From SZAS-18 sp038322235 (GTDB lineage: Bacteria; Verrucomicrobiota; Verrucomicrobiia; Chthoniobacterales; SZAS-18): a DNA stretch of 64,000 nucleotides. Numbering within the stretch: the stretch's first letter is position 1; each line of letters starts with the position of its first letter. The notes below the pieces were generated by a model, which did not search any database, was not told the origin of the DNA, and saw nothing but the letters and a program-made list of their open reading frames with translations. The stretch covers positions 32,193 to 96,192 of the forward strand of contig JBBQFQ010000014.1 of assembly GCA_038322235.1 (NCBI GenBank). Reading direction: 5' to 3'. Below, piece after piece: positions 43,025-52,000 of the stretch. The position numbers were made by a program, and so were the translations under genes.

Positions 43025-43822
43025 ATGCCGACCCCCCTTTTTCCCATCCTCCCGCGAGGGCTCGCGGGGCTCGCCGCCGGGTTGGTCGCCGTGAGTCTGG
43101 CCCGCGCCGCCGACCCGACCCCGGCCGGATCAGATCCCGTCCCCGACCGCCTCAAGGCCGCGGAGACGCGCATGGAAGAGACCTACAATGCCAAGGGTGG
43201 GCGCGCCGCCACGGCCGCGTACCTCGCGGATTTGGAGAAAATCATCGCAGAATTCCCGACACGATCGGAACCGCTCGAGACGTTGATGGACGTGGCGATC
43301 GATCTGCCGGACGCCGAAGCCCGCCCGCTCTTCGTCCGCCTGATCAATTCCCCACTCGTCTCCGAGAAGAAGCGCACCTTCGCCCGCGAGCAGATCGAGC
43401 GCCTCGATCTGGTGGGGAAGCCCGTGGAACTGAAATTCACCGCCCTCGATGGTCGCGCGGTCGATCTCGCCGCGCTGAAGGGAAAGGTGGTCATCGTCGA
43501 CTTCTGGGCCACGTGGTGCGGTCCGTGCATGAAGGAACTACCGGCTTTCCGGGAGCTCGTCAGCCGCTTCAAGGATCGCGGCGTCGAGATCGTCGGCATC
43601 AGCCTCGACAAGGACCAACTGAAAGTGACGAAAACCGTCGCCCGGGAGACGATGTTCTGGCCGCAGTATTTCGACGGTAAGGGCTGGCAAAACGAGGTTT
43701 CCAGCCGTTTCCACGTGAAGAGCATCCCCGCAGTCTGGATCGTCGATCAACAGGGGTTCCTGCGGGACACGTTTGGACGCGATGACCTCGCCGGGAAATT
43801 GGAAGCGCTTTTGAAGCGCTGA
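43025..43822 (+). CDS. TlpA/ResA-type periplasmic thioredoxin
   Basis: A 265-residue exported protein; signal peptide from MPTPLFPILPRGLAGLAAGL to about LARAADP. Residues about 25-125 form a helical region. The C-terminal 140 residues are a TlpA/AhpC-TSA-like thioredoxin fold with VVIVDFWATWCGPCMKELPA (redox pair WCGPC), then VEIVGISLDKDQ and the cis-Pro loop KSIPAVWIVD. Such proteins reduce disulfides outside the cytoplasm. The ATG at 43025 is preferred over 43013. It faces away from the barrel gene and may share its promoter region. Confidence 0.9.
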   Translation: MPTPLFPILPRGLAGLAAGLVAVSLARAADPTPAGSDPVPDRLKAAETRMEETYNAKGGRAATAAYLADLEKIIAEFPTRSEPLETLMDVAIDLPDAEARPLFVRLINSPLVSEKKRTFAREQIERLDLVGKPVELKFTALDGRAVDLAALKGKVVIVDFWATWCGPCMKELPAFRELVSRFKDRGVEIVGISLDKDQLKVTKTVARETMFWPQYFDGKGWQNEVSSRFHVKSIPAVWIVDQQGFLRDTFGRDDLAGKLEALLKR

Positions 43823-43830
43823 ACGGACGA

Positions 43831-44055
43831 CTACTCCGCGGCGCTCTGGTGGAGCGAAAGCCGTCCGCTGAAGGCGCCCATCCGGGCGGCGTTCGGATCG
43901 AGCGCTGAGTCGGTGACCCCGATTCCGTGGGACGGTCCCGCGGCCGCTTGGTCGTCGGTCCAGAGCTCGAACTGATCATTCACGAGCAAGAGGGTCTCGC
44001 TCGTCGATTCGTCGCTCGGGTCGGAATTCTGGAGAGGGCGCCGGAGGATGCTCAT
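43831..44055 (-). CDS. Small hypothetical protein (74 aa)
   Basis: The product, starting MSILRRPLQNSDPSDES, is acidic and lacks hydrophobic segments; it contains LLLVNDQFELWTDD. Composition and the A/T-rich upstream stretch (CATAATAAAT on the reverse strand, a possible -10) favour a real gene, but no relatives are known to me. It is convergent with the thioredoxin gene, 8 bases apart. Confidence 0.4.
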   Translation of the reverse strand: MSILRRPLQNSDPSDESTSETLLLVNDQFELWTDDQAAAGPSHGIGVTDSALDPNAARMGAFSGRLSLHQSAAE

Positions 44056-44254
44056 ACGAAGGGAATTTATTATGAGGGAACAATCCTTGACTTAACATTT
44101 GGCGTGCCGCAACGGCCGGATATCCACAACCATCCCGTCGCGAGATTGTTACGCGAATATGACCGCGCCGCGGGCCGGCTCGCTGTCGGGCGATCTGCAA
44201 GGCGTCGGGCATCTGCCCACCGCGGTCTGCGGCATTCCGCCCGAGCCGCAGCCA

Positions 44255-45889
44255 TCAGGAAAACCAGACCCGCACCATCGATGCGTCATCCGCGAGGTGC
44301 TCGCGGTTGCCGACGTCCCGCAGAATCGTGGTCAAGCCCTCGAGGGGTGCAGCCGGCCCGACAATCGCCCGCAGGGCCGCGATGAACTCGGCCTCCGGCC
44401 AGAAAGTGCCGTCTGGCCGCTCGATCTCGGTCACCCCATCGCTGAAAACGCAGAGACAGTCGCCCGCGTCCATCGGATGCGATTCCTCCTGATAGACCGC
44501 CTCCTCCCAAGCGCCGATCACGGGCGCGGGCTTGCCGAGCGGAACCGGCGCGCCCACCTCACCGGCGGCAAAGAGCAGCGCCGGCGGATGGCCTGCACTG
44601 GCAAAGCGCAGCACGCGATCACTTGTCGAGAAGACGCCGTACCAGAGCGTGAAGTAGAGGCCATGATGTTGCTCCATCGGGAACGCCCGGTTCATTCCTG
44701 CGAGCACGCGGGCGGGCCGGCGAAAATCCAACCCGGGCAGGGCGCCGCTGCGGAGCGTGTTCAGCGCGGACACGGAATGCAGGGCGGACCCAACGCCGTG
44801 GCCGCAGACATCAAGCAGGTAGATCGCAAAATGCCCCGGATCGATCCAACGCCAGCCGAAGGCATCGCCCCCGAGGCTTGTGGAACTGACGAAGAGCGAA
44901 TCCGCCCGCACGGTGCCCACCAGCGGGGGTGGCAGAAGCGCGCGCACGTAGGAGGCGGCTTCGTCGAGCTCGCTGTGCAGCTGCTCGAGCACGAGGCGGC
45001 GCTCGCGCGCTTCGAGCCACTGGACGAGCAGGGTGCCGAGCGATTCAGCAAAGGATTGTTCGTCGTCGTGCCAGCTGCGCATCGGCTCGGCGTCCTCGAT
45101 CACCAGCACTCCGGCGAGCCGCCCATCGCGCAGCAGCGGCACGTGGAGCGCGGCGCCGGCGGTCGCGGGTGCGGGCGCCCCGGTCGGCTCCGCCACCACG
45201 AAGACGGGCGCGGCATTCAACGCCTGCAGATAGGCGGGATCGGCGGGGCGGATGGCGGGTTCGAGCCCGGCCACCGGTTCGGGCAGGCGGCGCCATTCCA
45301 TTTCGCGGGAAAAGGTGTGATCGCGCAGCCACCAGACCGAGGCGCTCGCCCCGCCCAGCGTCTCGGCCGCGGCGGACGTCAGACTGCGGAGCGCCTCACC
45401 CCAGCCTTCCTTCACCCCGACTTTTTCATGAAGCAGTCCGAGCAGCGCCGCCTTCTGGAGCTTGAGACGCCGGCGCGTGCTGCGCTGCATCGCCTCGCGA
45501 TCCTTCCGCTGGCTGATGTCGCGCGCGACGAGGACGAGGCAATCGCCCACGCCGTGGACGTTGCGCACGACACGGCCGGTCGATTCCAGCCAGACCCAGG
45601 ATCCATCCCGGCGGCTCATGCGGTATTCGAGCGAGCGCCCGAGCCCTTCGCGCATCGAGTCCTCGAAAGCCTGGCGGACCGCCGCGATGTCATCGGGATG
45701 CAGCTTCGCGGTGGAATCGCCCGTCTCCAGTTCGGTCCGCGTGAAGCCGAGCGTGGTGCAGTACGCGTCGTTGAACCACACGCGCTGCCGGGCGCTGTTG
45801 ATGACGGCGATGAGGTCGGAGACGTTTTCCCGGATGAGCTGGGCAAACTCGGTGGGATCGAACGAGGCCTCGAAGGAGGAATTTTTCAC
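44255..45889 (-). CDS. PAS-GAF-SpoIIE protein phosphatase (RsbU/RsbP-type)
   Basis: A 544-residue protein from GTG 45889 (an upstream GTG at 45988 is less likely, as the added residues look non-coding). Residues about 10-130 are a PAS domain (AYCTTLGFTRTELE, WVWLESTGRVVRN). Residues about 150-300 are GAF-like (AALHVPLLRDGRLAGVLVIED). The rest is a PP2C/SpoIIE phosphatase with GGDAFGWRWID, LDVCGHGVGSALHS and FSDGVTEIE. It would dephosphorylate the STAS protein encoded divergently 104 bases away. Sensor input unknown. The trio forms a partner-switching system. Confidence 0.88.
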   Translation of the reverse strand: MKNSSFEASFDPTEFAQLIRENVSDLIAVINSARQRVWFNDAYCTTLGFTRTELETGDSTAKLHPDDIAAVRQAFEDSMREGLGRSLEYRMSRRDGSWVWLESTGRVVRNVHGVGDCLVLVARDISQRKDREAMQRSTRRRLKLQKAALLGLLHEKVGVKEGWGEALRSLTSAAAETLGGASASVWWLRDHTFSREMEWRRLPEPVAGLEPAIRPADPAYLQALNAAPVFVVAEPTGAPAPATAGAALHVPLLRDGRLAGVLVIEDAEPMRSWHDDEQSFAESLGTLLVQWLEARERRLVLEQLHSELDEAASYVRALLPPPLVGTVRADSLFVSSTSLGGDAFGWRWIDPGHFAIYLLDVCGHGVGSALHSVSALNTLRSGALPGLDFRRPARVLAGMNRAFPMEQHHGLYFTLWYGVFSTSDRVLRFASAGHPPALLFAAGEVGAPVPLGKPAPVIGAWEEAVYQEESHPMDAGDCLCVFSDGVTEIERPDGTFWPEAEFIAALRAIVGPAAPLEGLTTILRDVGNREHLADDASMVRVWFS

Positions 45890-45993
45890 GCTGGTCTGGA
45901 GAATCCGGGACGGGGCGGGATTGACAAGCGGACGCGGAAAGTTTTCACCTGCCTGCAGCGCGCGGGTAAACCTCAGCCACCGAACCACTCCCC

Positions 45994-46332
45994 ATGGAAA
46001 TGACCGTATCGCTCCTCGGCGACATCAAGAGGATCTCTCTCCGGGGTCGGCTCGACCTCCTCGGCACCCAGGCGATCGACCTGCCGTTCACCGCGCAGGC
46101 CGCCGGCGAGAAGGCGCTCGTGCTGGTGGATCTCACTGGCGTCGATTTCATGGCGTCGATCGGGCTGCGCACCTTGATCACTTCGGCCAAGGCGCAGAAG
46201 GCCCGCGGCGGACGGATGGTGCTGTGCGGAGCGCCGCCGCTCGTCGCGCAGGTGCTAGTCACCTCCGGCGTGAGCACGATGATCCCCGTAGCCGCCGATG
46301 AGAACGCCGGTCTCGCGCTGCTCCGGTCCTGA
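45994..46332 (+). CDS. STAS-domain anti-sigma-factor antagonist
   Basis: A 112-residue single STAS domain: ISLRGRLDLLGTQAID, ALVLVDLTGVDFMASIGLRT, LCGAPPLVAQVLV. The serine in DFMASIGL is the conserved phosphorylation site. In RsbV-like proteins the unphosphorylated form binds the kinase and frees its target. It precedes the HATPase gene by 21 bases and is divergent from the phosphatase gene, so all three pieces of a partner switch are together. The intergenic region holds a TTGACA at 45921-45926, but no fitting -10. Confidence 0.9.
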   Translation: MEMTVSLLGDIKRISLRGRLDLLGTQAIDLPFTAQAAGEKALVLVDLTGVDFMASIGLRTLITSAKAQKARGGRMVLCGAPPLVAQVLVTSGVSTMIPVAADENAGLALLRS

Positions 46333-46353
46333 CCTCCGATCCATCCCGCCGAC

Positions 46354-46782
46354 ATGAGCATTCTCGAAATCCCGCCCACGGCCGCGGCGACGGCCCAGAT
46401 CGAACCTTGGTTGCAGGAGCGAGCGCAGGAGCTCGGCGTGCCCGCGAACATCGTCTTCAGCATCAATCTCGGGCTCGAGGAATGGCTCGCGAACCTGCTC
46501 ACCCACGCCGACCTCCCGGATCTGGGCGAGCCGATCCGGATCGTTTTGGATCGCGTGGGTGACGGCGTGGCGGTGACGGTAACGGATCGGGGCGTACCTT
46601 TTGATCCGATGCAGATCGCGGTGGCTCCGATGCAAGGGGAACTGGCCGAAGCGACGCCGGGCGGACAGGGCGTGCATCTCATTCGCCTGTTTTGCCAGGA
46701 GCTGCGGTACGAGACGCTGCCGGGGGAAAACCGCCTGCTGCTTTTCTTCTTCGTCCCGCCAGCGGCTGGGAAGAAAGGCTGA
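46354..46782 (+). CDS. RsbW-type serine kinase / anti-sigma regulatory protein
   Basis: A 142-residue HATPase domain: SINLGLEEWLANLLTHA (N box), VTVTDRGVPFDP (G1 box, DxGxPFD) and GGQGVHLIRLF (G2 box). This set matches RsbW/SpoIIAB-like kinases, which phosphorylate the STAS partner and hold a sigma factor or other effector. It follows the STAS gene by 21 bases. No sigma gene lies near, so the target is unknown; some such systems control other outputs. Confidence 0.9.
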   Translation: MSILEIPPTAAATAQIEPWLQERAQELGVPANIVFSINLGLEEWLANLLTHADLPDLGEPIRIVLDRVGDGVAVTVTDRGVPFDPMQIAVAPMQGELAEATPGGQGVHLIRLFCQELRYETLPGENRLLLFFFVPPAAGKKG

Positions 46783-46884
46783 CCTCGGCGACGCTCGCCC
46801 CGACAGCAAAGAGGTGGGAGAACCGGGCGCAGGACTGATCGCGCCGGGCTGGCCCCCACGCAAAATCCGGCGTCTACTGCGGGC

Positions 46885-47727
46885 ATGCTGCTCGACCTGA
46901 TCGATGTTTTCGCGACGACGGCGCTGACGGGCAATCCCCTCGCCGTGGTACGCGGCGGCGACGCGCTGACGGGCGAATCCATGCTCGCGCTCACCCGCTG
47001 GCTGGGCTTCTCCGAAACCACGTTTCTGCTCCCGCCCACCCACCCCGACGCAGACTACCGCGTGCGGATCTTTTACCCGGCCGGCGAGTTGCCGTTTGCG
47101 GGGCATCCCACGCTGGGCAGCTGCCACGCGTGGCTCGCGGGAGGCGGCCGGCCGCGAACTCCCGGCTTGGTGCAGCAGGAATGCGGAGTCGGACTGGTGC
47201 CGGTGCGGATCGACCCCGAGAGACTGGCATTCCAAGCCCCCAAGCTCAGGAACGACGGCCCGTTAACGCCGGAGGAGCGGGCCCGGGCGATTTCGTTCGC
47301 CGGCGTGGACCCCGCCACGGTGGTGGCTGCCCGCCATGCGGATAACGGTCCGCGCTGGCAGCTCCTTCACCTGCGGAGTGCCACCGACGTGCTCGCCGCC
47401 CGCCCGCAGGCCCAGGCGCCAGCGCAGACGGAGATCGGCCTGGTGGGTCCGCATGCGCCAGGGGCGGACAGTGTGATTTGCTGGGAGGCGCGGGCATTTT
47501 TCGCCGCGCCGGGAGGGATTTTCCGGGAGGATCCCGTGACCGGCAGCTTCAACGCGGGTGTGGCCGCGTATCTCTTTGGCGCTGGGCTCGCGCGCGGGTC
47601 TTACATCGCCCGGCAAGGACGCTGCACCGGGGCCGATGGCCGCGTGGTGGCGGAGGAGCGCGATGGCATCTGGATCGGCGGAAAGGTGACTACCGTGAGC
47701 AGCGGCGGCACGCTCACCCCAGGGTAG
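46885..47727 (+). CDS. PhzF-family isomerase-like protein
   Basis: A 280-residue protein with the two-lobed PhzF/diaminopimelate-epimerase fold. Motifs: DVFATTALTGNPLAVV at the start, FSETTFLLPP carrying the catalytic Glu, RIFYPAGELPFAGHPTLGS and, in the second half, FFAAPGGIFREDPVTGSFNAGVAAYL. Members isomerise or epimerise small molecules; only phenazine PhzF has a well-known substrate. No phenazine genes surround it. It stands 102 bases after the HATPase gene on the same strand and could be a separate unit. Confidence 0.9.
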   Translation: MLLDLIDVFATTALTGNPLAVVRGGDALTGESMLALTRWLGFSETTFLLPPTHPDADYRVRIFYPAGELPFAGHPTLGSCHAWLAGGGRPRTPGLVQQECGVGLVPVRIDPERLAFQAPKLRNDGPLTPEERARAISFAGVDPATVVAARHADNGPRWQLLHLRSATDVLAARPQAQAPAQTEIGLVGPHAPGADSVICWEARAFFAAPGGIFREDPVTGSFNAGVAAYLFGAGLARGSYIARQGRCTGADGRVVAEERDGIWIGGKVTTVSSGGTLTPG

Positions 47728-47852
47728 AGCGAGCAGGCGCGCGAGGATGGATTGAAAATGACCTTCCCGGTCGACGCCGGTCCAGGCGCCGACGAATCGG
47801 ATCGACGGACAGCGCCGGATTTGTCACAGCGTGTTCCCCCGACCCACGCACC

Positions 47853-48938
47853 ATGAAGATCTCCCTCCTCGGCGGCCTCGCCCTCTCCATTCTCTTGCTC
47901 GCAAATCCCGCGTTCGCCCACAAGCCCGACGAGGCGCCGCACCAGCGCCACGCGCTGGGCGACTTCAAACTGGAGAACGGACAGACGATCCTCGACTGCG
48001 AGGTCTCCTTCGTCACTCACGGAAGCTTGAACGCCGACCACTCGAACGCGGTCCTGGTCCTCAGCGCGATCGGAGGCAATCATCACCGCATCGACTTCCT
48101 GATCGGCCCGGGAAAGGCCTTCGACAGAACGAAGTATTTCGTCATCTGCGTCGACGCGATCGGCAACGGTCTGACGACTTCCCCCTCAAACAGCAAGCGA
48201 CAGCCGCGAATGCAGTTTCCCGTCTTCAACGTGCGTGACATGGTCGAGTCGCAGCACCGGCTGGTCACCGAGAAGTTTGGGCTGAAAAGACTCGCGGTCG
48301 TCACCGGTGCGTCGATGGGCGGAATGCAGGCGCTCCAATGGGGAGTGAGCCATCCGGCAATGGTCGAGCAAATCGTCGCGATCGTGCCGATCGGCCGCGT
48401 CACTCCGTGGACCCTCGGCATCACCCACTCCATGCGCGATGTCATCATGCTCGATCCCGCGTGGGACGGAGGAAACTACGCGAGCCAACCCGAACGCGGA
48501 ATGAAGCTGTGGTCCCGACTCTTTGCGGGGATGATCGTGCGCACCCCGGCCGCCCACGCGAGCCAGTTCCCGAAGGCCGGCGACGTACAGGCCTTCCTTG
48601 ATCAGACCGGCGAAGCGGGCTGGAAGCGGATCGACGCGAACGACTGGATCTATCAATCCTGGGCGTACGATCAGCACGATGTCGGCGCCACGAAGGGCTT
48701 CAACGGCGAATACGAAAAGGCGCTCGGCGCGATCACGGCGCGCGCGTTGATTCTCGCGGCGCAGAATGATCTGCTGAACCCCGAAGCCGACGCGAAATTT
48801 GTCGCCGACCACGTGCCCGGCGCGAAGTATCTGACGATCAGTCCCGAGAAAGTACTCGGCCACGCCACCGCCGGGGGCGTCTTCCCGGACGACAATCAAT
48901 TCCAGAACGACGCCATCCGCGCGTTTCTGGCGAAGTAG
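47853..48938 (+). CDS. Exported alpha/beta hydrolase of the homoserine O-acetyltransferase (MetX) family
   Basis: A 361-residue protein whose ATG at 47853 starts a signal peptide (MKISLLGGLALSILLLA, cut near AFAH). The mature part follows the MetX pattern: VSFVTHGSLNADHSNAVLV, CVDAIGNGLTTSPSNS, nucleophile elbow GASMGGMQALQWG, acid in AAQNDLLNPEADAKF and His in LGHATAGGV. Cytosolic MetX acetylates homoserine, but an exported member is unlikely to do so; acetyl-CoA is not available outside. A hydrolase role on an extracellular ester is more plausible. The open frame reaching upstream to 47478 is a shadow of the PhzF gene. Confidence 0.85.
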   Translation: MKISLLGGLALSILLLANPAFAHKPDEAPHQRHALGDFKLENGQTILDCEVSFVTHGSLNADHSNAVLVLSAIGGNHHRIDFLIGPGKAFDRTKYFVICVDAIGNGLTTSPSNSKRQPRMQFPVFNVRDMVESQHRLVTEKFGLKRLAVVTGASMGGMQALQWGVSHPAMVEQIVAIVPIGRVTPWTLGITHSMRDVIMLDPAWDGGNYASQPERGMKLWSRLFAGMIVRTPAAHASQFPKAGDVQAFLDQTGEAGWKRIDANDWIYQSWAYDQHDVGATKGFNGEYEKALGAITARALILAAQNDLLNPEADAKFVADHVPGAKYLTISPEKVLGHATAGGVFPDDNQFQNDAIRAFLAK

Positions 48939-49022
48939 GCGGCGGCTCGAGTTCCCAAATCCTGACAACTCTGTTACTCAACGCAATCCGGACCGGCACG
49001 GCGGCGGCTTGGATCCGCTGGC

Positions 49023-52000
49023 ATGTCCGTCGCGCCAAGCATCCTCCGAATCCTCCGCCCTGCCCTGTCACGCTGCGTCGCAGCCCTCCTCGTCACCGTC
49101 GTCGGCGTGCGGGCGGCCGGCGCGCAAACGTACACGATCACGGACATCAGTCCGCCGGGCGACGCGAGTGTCGCCACCGCCGCGAACACGAGTGGGCAGG
49201 TGGCGGGCTACACCACGACCGGCCCCGCGGTGCAGGCGTGGCGATTCACCCCCGGAGCCGGAATTGTGATACTGGGCTCGCTGGGAGGCAGCGACGGGCG
49301 AGCGTTCGGGATCAACGACGCGGGCAGGGTGACCGGATCCGCGACAGACGCGGCTGGCCTCGCGCGGGGCTTCGTTTTCAGTGACGCGGACGGACTGATC
49401 GCGCTCGATGCCTTTGGCGCGGGCGCGCCCGCTTCGGCGCAGCACATCAATACTGCGGGGCAAATCGCGGGATTCTCCTCGATCGCCAGCGACGAGCGGG
49501 CCTTCCTCTTTTCGCCCCCGAATCTCACCGTCAATCTCGGGACGTTGCCGGACTCGCCGCTCCCTGCGACTTCCGCGGCGTATGGCGTGAACGACGCGGG
49601 CCGCGTCGTGGGCATCGCGTCATCGCCGAGCGGATTCAACCGCGCGTTTCGCACCGAAGCGAACGGCGCGACGATGCAGGAGCTGGGGACCCTCGGCGGC
49701 GATGACAGCTGGGCGCTCGCGATCAACAACGCCGGCCAGGTGGTGGGACTTTCCTCGACGGTCACGACGGACGCCCATGCCTTTCTCTTCGCCGATGGCG
49801 CGGGCATGATCGATCTGGGAACGCTCGGCGGGTACGTCTCCACCGCCTTCGCCCTGAACAACTCCGGCTTGGTCGTCGGCTCTTCAGATCCCGGCGGCAT
49901 CGCCACCCACGCGTTTGCGTGGTCGGCGGCGGCAGGGATGCGGGACCTGAACGACCTGATCCCGCCAACGGCCGGCTGGGTCCTCACCGAGGCTCGCGCG
50001 GTAACCGACAGCGGATTGATCGTCGGCAGCGGGCTGCACAACGGCCAACCGCGCGCGTTCGTTTTGACCCCGAATTCCGGCCCCGATCTCGCGCCGCCCG
50101 TCGCGGCGGCGACTGCCCCGGACATCACGGCGATCAGCCCCTACTCGACCGGTTTTCAGGTCACCTTCTGGGACGACACGACGGTCGCGGCAGCAAGCAT
50201 CGGGGCAGCTTCCGTGCGGGTGACGGGCCCGAACGGTTTCAGCCAGCTCGCGGTGCTCATCTCTACCGCACCGACGCTCGACGCGATGCGGCTGACGATC
50301 ACATTCGCCGTCGCGCCTCCCGGCGGCCTCTGGAATGGCCCGGCCAACGGCGTGTACACGATCGCGATCGAGCCGAATCAGGTTCACGACGTCGCGGGGA
50401 ATTTCATGCCCGCGAGTGCGGTTGGTTCGTTCCGGGTCGCGACCGAGACCAAACCGGTCTTCACGATCTCCGCAGCGTCCGCGCCCGTGATGAATCTGCC
50501 GCTGGATTTCACCCTGACCGCCAAGAGCTCGTATCCCTCCGCCGCGAATGACGTCTTCACGTTTGTCATCGATTGGAACAGCGACGGCACCGATCTCCAA
50601 ACCGTCACGGGTGGGAGCGGAACGGTGGTCTCGCACACGTTCACAAGCATTGGCTCGCATCAGGTGCAGGCCGTCGCCACGGATCTGCACGGAGGAGCGA
50701 GCGCGCCGTCCCTCTGGGCGGCCAATGCGGTCAATCCACCGTTCCCGCAGGCGTGGAGCGCGGCCCCGGTGCTGACGGGTAACCGGCATTCCGCGGTGGG
50801 ATTGAACGCCGGCGGCACGATCGTGAATCTGGGTGGTCTTCCCCTGAAGGCCGGCAAGGCAAACGTCCAGACCCTGACACCCGGCGCGGCCTTCTTCGTC
50901 GATGGCGCGCGCCTCCTCTCCGGCGCCGCCGGTGTCGGGGCGGGGGTCGATGCGCTCGGTCGCATCATCGTCTACGGCGGAATCGAGCCCGGAGCGACGG
51001 TGGCAAACGTCTCCGGCTATGTGTACACGCCCGCGAATGGCGCGGGCGCGGCGATCGCCCCGAAGAACTTCGCCGTGCATGATTTCGCCTTCACGACCGA
51101 CGCCCAGCACCGCCTCTACTCGATCGGCGGAGCCGGTGCCCCCGCGAGCCCAGGCGCCGATGGGATGGGAATGGAGCGTTACGACGGCTCGACCAATACC
51201 TGGACCATCCTCACACCCCTCCCGGAACCGCGCGTGAGCGCGGCCTGCGCTTACGATGGTCGCGGGCACGTGCTCGTGATCGGTGGGCTCAATCCCACGA
51301 CCGGATCCCAGACGACGACCGTCTTCTCCTACGACATCGCGGCGAATGCCTGGTCGCTGGTCGCAGATGCCGCCATCACCTTCGCCCCGCCGCTCGCCGG
51401 CCGGGTCGCGGCTCTGGGCGCAGATGGACTCGTCTATCTGATCGGAGGCGTGACCGTCCCGACGACGTACGTGCTCGATCCCGCGTCGCACGCTTGGTAC
51501 GCGGGACCATCTTTGGCGCTGGCCCGCGGTGCACCGGCCGTCACGCTCGGGGACGACGGTTTTATCTACGTGATGGGTGGAGATAATCCGGGGGTGGGAG
51601 GCAACAACGGCCTGAGCACGGTCGAAAAACTCGACACGAAGAGCGTCACCGCGCCGGAGATCCTCACTTCTCAAGGGCCGGCGACGCTGATGGTCGGAAA
51701 CCCTTTCCGCTACCAGATGATCGCGAGCGGAAATCCGCGGCCGATCTATTCGCTCGGTTCCGCGCCGGTGGGGATGACCATGGATACCGCGACCGGGATC
51801 GTCACGTGGACCCCGACACCGGACCAGACCGGGAACCGCCCGGTGCTGGTGCGGGCCACGAGCGCAGCCGGGACCGCGGAGCAGGTCTTTACGATCACCG
51901 TCGTGCCCATCCCGATCCCTCCCACAGATGTCGTTCCGCCCACCGCGCCCGCCAGCATCGCCATCGCCTCGCGGACGGCGACGACCGTCACGCTTTTCTG

